A stretch of DNA of 16,619 nt from JACDAN01 sp035697545 (GTDB lineage: Bacteria; Actinomycetota; Thermoleophilia; Gaiellales; Gaiellaceae): NCBI GenBank assembly GCA_035697545.1, contig DASSCT010000116.1:1-16619 (forward strand). Reading direction: 5' to 3'. A model generated the notes under the pieces. That model saw only the letters and a program-made list of their open reading frames with translations, did not search any database and was not told the origin of the DNA. Positions 10,889-16,619 of the stretch are shown in pieces; positions within the stretch are counted from its first letter, which is position 1, and every line of letters starts with the position of its first letter. The position numbers and the translations under genes are program-made.

Positions 10889-11479
10889 TTGCCGCTGCCT
10901 GCACAAGCGAGCTCGAAGACGCTCCTCGACGAAGCGGCGATCGCGAAGAGCCTCGCGCGCATAGCTCACGAGATCGTCGAAGGCAACCCGGAGCTCGACA
11001 GGGTCGCGCTCGTCGGCATCCATACGCGCGGCGTTCCGCTCGCCCAACGCCTCAGGCGACTGATCCAAGACTTCACCGGCCACGAGGTCGCTCTCGGCTC
11101 GCTCGACATCACCTTCTATCGCGACGACGTCCAGGTGCGCGGCACAGAGGCCCCGCGGCATCCGCAGCCGCTCGTGCGCGCGACAAGGCTCGACTTCCCG
11201 CTCGAAGGACGGACGGTCGTGCTCGTCGATGACGTCCTCTACACCGGACGGACGATCCGCGCGGCGATCGACGCGCTCTTCGACTACGGCCGCCCGGCGC
11301 GTGTCCAGCTCGCCTGCCTCGCCGACCGCGGGCACCGAGAGCTTCCGATCCGTCCCGACTACGTCGGCAAGAACTTGCCGACCTCGCGCGAGGAGCGCAT
11401 CCAGGTTCAGCTCGTCGAGGTGGACGAGGTCGACCAGGTGCTGCTCATCCCGACGCCAGAGGAGGAGGTCCATGGGTGA
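10889..11479 (+). CDS. pyrR: PyrR, pyrimidine operon regulator / uracil phosphoribosyltransferase
   Basis: A 196-residue phosphoribosyltransferase-fold RNA-binding regulator of pyrimidine synthesis; many members also make UMP from uracil and PRPP. The PRPP loop is VVLVDDVLYTGRT (110-122). IGIHTRG-type residues (VGIHTRGVPLAQRL, 42-55), DITFYRDD (73-80) and PIRPDYVGKNLPTS are family hallmarks. The start is TTG 10889, with AAAGGAG 5 bases upstream inside the predicted PyrR-binding hairpin, so the protein probably limits its own synthesis. It is first gene of the pyr operon and overlaps pyrB by 8 bases. The assignment is firm. Confidence 0.96.
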   Translation: MPLPAQASSKTLLDEAAIAKSLARIAHEIVEGNPELDRVALVGIHTRGVPLAQRLRRLIQDFTGHEVALGSLDITFYRDDVQVRGTEAPRHPQPLVRATRLDFPLEGRTVVLVDDVLYTGRTIRAAIDALFDYGRPARVQLACLADRGHRELPIRPDYVGKNLPTSREERIQVQLVEVDEVDQVLLIPTPEEEVHG

Positions 11480-12467
11480 CATCCGCGTGATGCGAGACGA
11501 TCTGCTGCCGCCGGCCCCGACCGAGCGTCGGCACCTGCTGTCGATCGCAGACGTCTCGCGCGACGACATCGAGCGACTGCTCGCCACCGCCCGAAGCTTC
11601 TCTCGTTCGCTCGAGCGCGAGATGAAGAAGCTCCCAACGCTGCGCGGCCGAACGGTCGTCAACGTCTTCTACGAATCGTCGACCCGCACGTCGTCGAGCT
11701 TCGAGCTCGCCGCCAAGCGGCTCTCGGCGGACACGATGTCGATCAAGGCGTCCGGGTCGGCCGTCGACAAGGGCGAGTCCCTGAAGGACACGGCTCTGAC
11801 GCTCGGAGCCTACGACCCCGATGTGATCGTCATCCGCCACCCGCAGATCGGAGCAGCGCACTTCGTGGCAAGGGTGACCAAGGCCCATGTGGTCAACGCC
11901 GGGGACGGGAAGCATCAGCATCCGACCCAGGCGCTGCTCGACCTCTACACGCTCCAGGAAGAGTTCGGGCGGCTCGAGGGCCTGCATGTCGCGATCGTCG
12001 GAGACGTGCTCCACTCCCGGGTCGCGCGGTCGCTGATCCAGGCGCTCGCGCTCGTGGATGCGCGGGTGACACTCGTCGGCCCGCCGACGCTCCTCCCACG
12101 CGCGATCGAGGCGCTCGGCTGCGAGACCTCCACAGAGATCCAAGCCATCCACGCGGCCGACGTCGTCTACGTCCTGCGGATGCAGCAGGAGCGGATGCTG
12201 GAAGGGGCCAACTACGTCCCGAGCCTCCGCGAGTACACGGTCCGCTGGGGCGTGACTCCCGAGCGGCTGCGCGCCGGCCAGAAGGTGATGCATCCCGGCC
12301 CGATGAACCGCGGCGTCGAGATCGACCCGAGGGTCGCCGACGCCGCCGAGGCGCTGATCGAGACGCAGGTGCGCGCCGGGCTGGTCGTCCGGATGGCGGT
12401 GCTCTACGACCTGCTCACTACCGGCCCCGTCGGCGTCAAGGTCGAGACGCTCCACGAGGTCGCGTAA
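11472..12467 (+). CDS. pyrB: Aspartate carbamoyltransferase catalytic chain
   Basis: A 331-residue product that joins carbamoyl phosphate to aspartate, the second step of pyrimidine synthesis. Phosphate-binding motif FYESSTRTSSSFE (66-78, S-T-R-T at 70-73), the catalytic lysine in AVDKGESL (Lys100), KHQHPTQALLD (His150, Gln153), VYVLRMQQER and VMHPGPMNRGVEI are all present. Length is slightly over the usual 305-310 because of an N-terminal extension of about 20 residues (MGDIRVMRDDLLPPAPTERR). ATG 11472 follows GGAGGAGG (11461-11468) and overlaps the pyrR end by 8 bases. No pyrI regulatory chain is seen, and pyrC follows directly, so this is likely an ATCase of the type that works alone or with dihydroorotase. 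Confidence 0.97.
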   Translation: MGDIRVMRDDLLPPAPTERRHLLSIADVSRDDIERLLATARSFSRSLEREMKKLPTLRGRTVVNVFYESSTRTSSSFELAAKRLSADTMSIKASGSAVDKGESLKDTALTLGAYDPDVIVIRHPQIGAAHFVARVTKAHVVNAGDGKHQHPTQALLDLYTLQEEFGRLEGLHVAIVGDVLHSRVARSLIQALALVDARVTLVGPPTLLPRAIEALGCETSTEIQAIHAADVVYVLRMQQERMLEGANYVPSLREYTVRWGVTPERLRAGQKVMHPGPMNRGVEIDPRVADAAEALIETQVRAGLVVRMAVLYDLLTTGPVGVKVETLHEVA

Positions 12468-13774
12468 TGGCCTTCCTCCGCGGACGAAACCGGCCGAAGG
12501 ACAACCTGATCCTGCGCGGAGCGCGTGTCCTCGATCCGACCGAGCGCGTCGACGCGATCCTGGACGTGCGAATCGACGACGGCACAATTTCCGAGCTCGG
12601 ATCACGCCTGGATCCGAACGCACACCGGGTGATCGACGGCGCCGGGCTGGTACTCGCGCCGGCCTTCGTCGATCCCCACGTCCATCTCCGCACGCCCGGC
12701 CGTGAGGACGAGGAGACGATCGCCTCTGGGACGCAGGCGGCGGCGGCGGGCGGGTACTGCGCGATTCTCGCGATGCCGAACACCGAGCCGGTCGTCGATT
12801 CCAGCGCGGTTCTCGGCTCGCTGATCGAGCGGGCGCACGCCGACGCGGAGGTTCCCGTCGGGTTCCTCGCGGCGATCACCAAGAGCCAGGAGGGTGCGGA
12901 GCTGACGGAGATGGCCGAGCTGGCGGACTCAGGAGCCGCCGGGTTCAGCGACGACGGCAGGCCGGTGGAGGCGCCGGGGCTGATGCGTCGGGCGCTCCAG
13001 TACGGGGCCGTCACCAGCAGGCCTCTGGCGCTGCACTGCGAGGAGCCGACGCTTTCTCGCTCGGGCCAGATGCACGAAGGCGCGGTCTCGGCCGAGCTCG
13101 GCTTCGCCGGCTATCCGTCGGTCGCCGAGAGCGTGATGGTCGAGCGAGACCTCTCGCTGGCGGCCTTCGAGGGCCGTCCGCTGCACGTTCTGCATCTCTC
13201 GGCGCGCGAGTCGGTCGCAGCGCTCCGAACTGCCCAGGCCGCCGGGGTGGCGGCGACTGCCGAGGTGACGCCGCACCATCTCTGCCTGACCGACGAGTCG
13301 GTGCGATCGCTCGACTCGAACCTCAAGATGAACCCGCCGCTCCGCTCGGCCGACGATCGTGCGGCGCTCGTCGACGCGATCCGCGACGGAACGATCCAGG
13401 CGATCGCCACCGACCACGCGCCGCATGCCCGCCACGAGAAGGAGGTCCCGTTCGAGGCCGCGCCCTTCGGGGTGACCGGGCTGGAGACGGCGTTCTCTGC
13501 GCTCTACACGCAGCTCGTGGAGCCCGGCGTCCTCTCGCTCGAGACGCTGCTGACCCGAATGTCGGCCGGGCCGGCCGCGATCTACGGCCTCCCGGCGCCC
13601 AGAATCGCCGTCGGCGAGACCGCCAACTTCGTGCTCCTCGACCTGGGCGCGAGCTGGCGAGTCGAGGAAGGGTGTTTCCGGTCGCGCTCGGCCAACTCCT
13701 GGCTGCTCGGCGAGCGGCTCACCGGGAAAGTAAGGGCGACGATCGCCGCGGGAACCGTGGTGCACGAGGCATGA
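12467..13774 (+). CDS. pyrC: Dihydroorotase (type I)
   Basis: A 435-residue amidohydrolase that closes carbamoyl-aspartate to dihydroorotate, the third step. It has the metal site of the type I class: DPHVHLRTPG (His71, His73), GFSDDGRPV (Asp162/163), LHCEEP (His190), LHLSARES (His243) and ATDHAPHARHEKEVPFE (Asp316). FKMNPPLR-type substrate residues occur as NLKMNPPLR. The length is that of active type I enzymes and no metal ligand is missing. ATG 12467 shares its first base with the pyrB stop (TAATG), so translation is coupled. The downstream end overlaps carA by ATGA. Confidence 0.97.
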   Translation: MAFLRGRNRPKDNLILRGARVLDPTERVDAILDVRIDDGTISELGSRLDPNAHRVIDGAGLVLAPAFVDPHVHLRTPGREDEETIASGTQAAAAGGYCAILAMPNTEPVVDSSAVLGSLIERAHADAEVPVGFLAAITKSQEGAELTEMAELADSGAAGFSDDGRPVEAPGLMRRALQYGAVTSRPLALHCEEPTLSRSGQMHEGAVSAELGFAGYPSVAESVMVERDLSLAAFEGRPLHVLHLSARESVAALRTAQAAGVAATAEVTPHHLCLTDESVRSLDSNLKMNPPLRSADDRAALVDAIRDGTIQAIATDHAPHARHEKEVPFEAAPFGVTGLETAFSALYTQLVEPGVLSLETLLTRMSAGPAAIYGLPAPRIAVGETANFVLLDLGASWRVEEGCFRSRSANSWLLGERLTGKVRATIAAGTVVHEA

Positions 13775-14817
13775 CCGGCTTCCTACTGCTCGAGGACGGG
13801 TCGCTCTTCCGGGGCGAGTCCGTCGGCGCTCCCGGCTTCGCCTTCGGCGAGGCGGTCTTTACCACCGCAATGACCGGCTACCAGGAAGTCGTCACCGACC
13901 CGAGCTACGCGGAGCAGCTCGTCGCCTTCACCGCACCGATGGTCGGGAACTACGGCGTCGCCCGCGAGCGCTCCGAGTCTGCGAGGCCGCAGGCGCGGGG
14001 AGTCGTGATGCGCGAGGCGCGAGGCCCGGCCTGGACGGACTGGCTTATGGAGCGGAGCGTCCCGGCGCTCCATGGCGTCGACACCCGTTCGCTCGTGCTC
14101 AAGCTGCGTCAAGCGGGCGCGCTTCGCGCGGCGCTGGTCGCCGGCGACGCATCGGTGGAGGAGACGCTGAGCGTTGTCCGCAAGCAGCCGCCGATGGCGG
14201 GACGCGCACTAGCCGCGCAGGTCTCGACGCCGGGCCCCTACGCGTACTCGGATCGGGGCCGGACGCGCGTGGCGGTAGTCGACTACGGGTGCAAGCGCTC
14301 CATCCTGCGCCGCCTGGCGACCGCTGGAGCCGCGGTGACGGTCTTCCCGCACACCGCCGAGCCGGACGAGTTGGCAGCGTTCGACGGCGTTCTGCTCTCG
14401 AACGGTCCCGGCGACCCCGAACCCCTGGAGGCGGAGGTCGAGACGGTCCAAACGCTCCTCGGGCGCGTGCCGATCCTCGGCATCTGCCTTGGACATCAGC
14501 TCCTCGCGCTGGCGACGGGTCACGAGACCTTCAAGCTTCCGTTCGGCCATCGTGGTGCGAACCACCCGGTGCTCGAGCGGACGACCGATCGCGTGCTCGT
14601 GACGTCGCAGAACCACGGCTTCGCGGTTCGGCCGAGCACGGATCGCGAGGCGACGCACGTGTCGCTCTACGACGGCACGGTCGAAGGGCTCGAGTTTCCG
14701 GACCTGCGGGCGCGTTCCGTCCAGTTCCACCCCGAGGCGGGCCCGGGGCCGCACGACGCCTGGCCGCTGCTCGAGCGCTGGGTGGAGGAGGTGAGCGACC
14801 TCGCCCAGGCGGCGTGA
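13771..14817 (+). CDS. carA: Carbamoyl-phosphate synthase small (glutaminase) chain
   Basis: A 348-residue product that splits glutamine and passes ammonia to CarB. The N-terminal CPSase domain shows LEDGSLFRGES, FGEAVFTTAMTGYQEVVTDPS and GVDTRSLVLKLR. The C-terminal class I amidotransferase domain has LSNGPGDPEP, the nucleophile in GICLGHQ (Cys239) and QFHPEAGPGP (His320, Glu322), so the catalytic triad is complete. Slightly shorter than the usual 360-380 residues. ATG 13771 overlaps the pyrC stop (ATGA). The stop at 14815-14817 is one base away from the CTG where carB seems to begin. The assignment is firm. Confidence 0.97.
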   Translation: MTGFLLLEDGSLFRGESVGAPGFAFGEAVFTTAMTGYQEVVTDPSYAEQLVAFTAPMVGNYGVARERSESARPQARGVVMREARGPAWTDWLMERSVPALHGVDTRSLVLKLRQAGALRAALVAGDASVEETLSVVRKQPPMAGRALAAQVSTPGPYAYSDRGRTRVAVVDYGCKRSILRRLATAGAAVTVFPHTAEPDELAAFDGVLLSNGPGDPEPLEAEVETVQTLLGRVPILGICLGHQLLALATGHETFKLPFGHRGANHPVLERTTDRVLVTSQNHGFAVRPSTDREATHVSLYDGTVEGLEFPDLRARSVQFHPEAGPGPHDAWPLLERWVEEVSDLAQAA

Positions 14818-14818
14818 C

Positions 14819-16619
14819 CTGAGCTCGATCTGCGTCATCGGGTCGGGGCCGATCGTGATCGGCCAGGCCTGCGAGTTCGACTACGCCGGCTGCCAGGCGC
14901 TCAAGGTCCTCCGGGAGGAGGGCTTCCGGACGATCGTCGTCAACTCGAACCCGGCGACGATCATGACCGACCCCGGCTACGCCGATCGCACCTACCTCGA
15001 GCCGCTCGACGTCCAGGGCGTCAGCGGCGTGCTCGAGCGGGAGCGGCCGGACGCGCTCCTGCCGACGCTCGGTGGGGGCACGGCGCTCGACCTGGCACGC
15101 CGCCTGGTCGAGGAGGACGTCCTCGAGGGGCTCGGCATCGAGCTGATCGGGGCCAGCTACGACGCCATCCGCCGGGCCGAGGACCGCGGGCTCTTCCGCG
15201 AGACGATGAGGAGCGTCGGGCTGCGCGTCCCGGAGTCCGTCGTGGTCACCTCGCCGGAGGAGCTGCCCGAGGCGCTCTCGTTCCCGCTGATTCTGCGCCC
15301 GGCGTTCACACTCGGCGGGCACGGCGGCGGCATCGCGCGCACGCCGGCGGAGCTCGAGCACCGGCTGGAGCGGGCGCTCAGCGAGAGCCCGGTGAGCCAG
15401 GTGCTCGTCGAGGAGTCGCTCGTCGGCTGGGACGAGTTCGAGCTCGAGGTCATGCGCGACGTGAAGGACAACGTCGTCGTCATCTGCTCGATCGAGAACC
15501 TCGACCCGATGGGCGTCCACACCGGCGATTCCGTGACCGTCGCGCCCCAGATGACGCTCTCCGACGAGGCGTACCAGGAGCTCCGTGATGCCGCGGCGCG
15601 CGTCATCCGCGCCGTCGGCGTCGAGACCGGCGGCTCCAACATCCAGTTCGCGCGCGAGCGCGAGAGCGGCGAGCTGCGGGTGATCGAGATGAACCCGCGC
15701 GTGTCGCGCTCCTCCGCGCTCGCCAGCAAGGCCACCGGCTACCCGATCGCCAAGGTGGCGGCGAAGCTCGCGGTCGGCTACACGCTGGACGAGATCCCGA
15801 ACGACCTGACGCAGACGACGCCGGCGAGCTTCGAGCCGACGCTCGACTACGTCGTCGTGAAGTTCCCTCGCTTCGCCTTCGAGAAGTTCCCGGGGGCCGA
15901 GGAGGAGCTGGGGACGCAGATGAAGTCGGTGGGGGAGGCCATGGGTATCGGCCGGACCTTCACCGAGGCGTTCCTCAAGGCGATGCGCTCCCGCGAGCTC
16001 GAGCCCGGCGCAAGCACCCCGTGGGCGACGCTCGACGACCTGCCCGAGGGCGTCCATCCGTGGTTCCGGGAGCAGCTCGGCCGGGCCCGCGAGGCGCTGG
16101 CCGCGGCGCGGCGGAGCTCCGACCTCGTCGAGGCCGACTGGCTGCGCCTGAAGCGGATCGGCTGGTCCGACGCCGACCTCGCCGACGCCTGGGGCGAGAG
16201 CGAGGACGAGGTGCGCCGGGCGCGGCGCTCCTGGGGCGCGCGGCCGGCCTTCCGGCGCGTGGACTCCTGCGCCGCCGAGGTCGAGGCGAGCTCGAACTAC
16301 CTGTACTCGACCTGGGGCGAGGAGGACGAGGCACGCCCGGGCGGCGAGAGGCCGCGTGTCGTCATCCTCGGCTCCGGCCCGAACCGGATCGGCCAGGGGA
16401 TCGAGTTCGACTACTGCTGCGTCCACGCCGTCAAGACGTTCGCCGCCCTCGGCTACGAGACCGTCATGGTGAACTGCAACCCCGAGACGGTCTCGACCGA
16501 CTACGACACCTCCGACCGCCTCTACTTCGAGCCGCTGCGGGTCGAGGAGGTTCTGGAGATCTGCGCACGGGAGCAGCCGGAAGGGGTCGTCATCCAGTTC
16601 GGCGGCCAGACGCCGCTCA
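14819..16619 (+). CDS. carB: Carbamoyl-phosphate synthase large chain (3' end beyond window), apparent CTG start
   Basis: 600 residues of the usual 1050-1100 are present. The first ATP-grasp half begins VIGSGPIVIGQACEFDY (from residue 6) and includes NSNPATIMTDP, LPTLGGGTALDLA, LILRPAFTLGGHGGGIA, VEESLVGWDEFELEVMRD, CSIENLDPMGVHTGDS and VIEMNPRVSRSSALASKATG. The second half begins at residue 515 (VILGSGPNRIGQGIEFDYCC) and runs to QFGGQTPL at the window edge. Small departures from consensus are GGGTALD for GGQTALN and GGHGGG for GG(S/T)GGG. In this frame, after TGA 14792-14794, no ATG, GTG or TTG occurs before the domain; CTG 14819 fits best, one base after the carA stop, with AGGCGG upstream. 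GTG at about 14855 would cut into the ATP loop. The second CPSase half and the rest of the pyr operon lie outside. Confidence 0.95.
   Translation, partial: MSSICVIGSGPIVIGQACEFDYAGCQALKVLREEGFRTIVVNSNPATIMTDPGYADRTYLEPLDVQGVSGVLERERPDALLPTLGGGTALDLARRLVEEDVLEGLGIELIGASYDAIRRAEDRGLFRETMRSVGLRVPESVVVTSPEELPEALSFPLILRPAFTLGGHGGGIARTPAELEHRLERALSESPVSQVLVEESLVGWDEFELEVMRDVKDNVVVICSIENLDPMGVHTGDSVTVAPQMTLSDEAYQELRDAAARVIRAVGVETGGSNIQFARERESGELRVIEMNPRVSRSSALASKATGYPIAKVAAKLAVGYTLDEIPNDLTQTTPASFEPTLDYVVVKFPRFAFEKFPGAEEELGTQMKSVGEAMGIGRTFTEAFLKAMRSRELEPGASTPWATLDDLPEGVHPWFREQLGRAREALAAARRSSDLVEADWLRLKRIGWSDADLADAWGESEDEVRRARRSWGARPAFRRVDSCAAEVEASSNYLYSTWGEEDEARPGGERPRVVILGSGPNRIGQGIEFDYCCVHAVKTFAALGYETVMVNCNPETVSTDYDTSDRLYFEPLRVEEVLEICAREQPEGVVIQFGGQTPL

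Noticed and set aside
14531..16426. 631-codon open frame on the minus strand opposite carA/carB
   Set aside because: It lies wholly opposite strongly conserved carA and carB sequence and its translation is Arg/Asp/Leu/Ala-rich without motifs. Long antisense frames are usual in GC-rich DNA.

Overview
The window is GC-rich bacterial DNA, most likely from an uncultured or little-studied actinomycete of the Thermoleophilia type (Gaiellales/Solirubrobacterales-like). That placement is inference. It rests on the GC-rich codon use, the Gram-positive-type LexA boxes (CGAAC-N4-GTTCG), starts that look leaderless behind TANNNT -10 elements, and a pyrR-pyrB-pyrC-carA-carB operon. There is no rRNA, no complete tRNA and no CRISPR array.

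Left part (1-2400) looks like an eroded accessory region. It begins with the tail of a small membrane protein. Next comes an HNH endonuclease gene with a frameshift, then about 320 bases with no gene, then a HAD phosphatase-like gene that lacks expected motif residues. After that a minus-strand CxxC...CxxC small ORF has no start codon, and a 25-base piece resembles a tRNA 3' end. The HNH gene, the orphan zinc-finger ORF and the tRNA-like piece together suggest the remains of an integrated phage or other element. Two small PLDc_N-type membrane proteins follow on the minus strand (2402-2821).

Middle part (2861-9199) is a plus-strand run of genes with almost no spacing: a dipeptide-epimerase-type enolase-superfamily enzyme, a DUF1611/DgcN-like P-loop protein interrupted by one in-frame TAG, a secreted TIM-barrel glycosidase-like protein, two tandem M29 aminopeptidase paralogs, and a YfcE/MJ0936-type metallophosphoesterase. 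The grouping suggests salvage of peptides or cell-wall fragments (inference).

At 9196-9477 a 30-base promoter carries two perfect LexA boxes and drives an 80-residue membrane-anchored LysM protein, probably leaderless. This has the design of the SOS-induced division inhibitors YneA and ChiZ. It is the most informative regulatory find in the window.

Right part (9524-16619) holds RNase Z (rnz), a DUF2007-type small protein, then the pyrimidine operon. In front of pyrR the RNA can fold into a PyrR-binding hairpin whose lower stem pairs with the Shine-Dalgarno sequence. This points to translational feedback by PyrR. The operon genes overlap or nearly touch: pyrR, pyrB (aspartate carbamoyltransferase), pyrC (dihydroorotase), carA and carB (carbamoyl-phosphate synthetase). 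carB runs off the window and seems to start at CTG; the metallophosphoesterase gene does as well.
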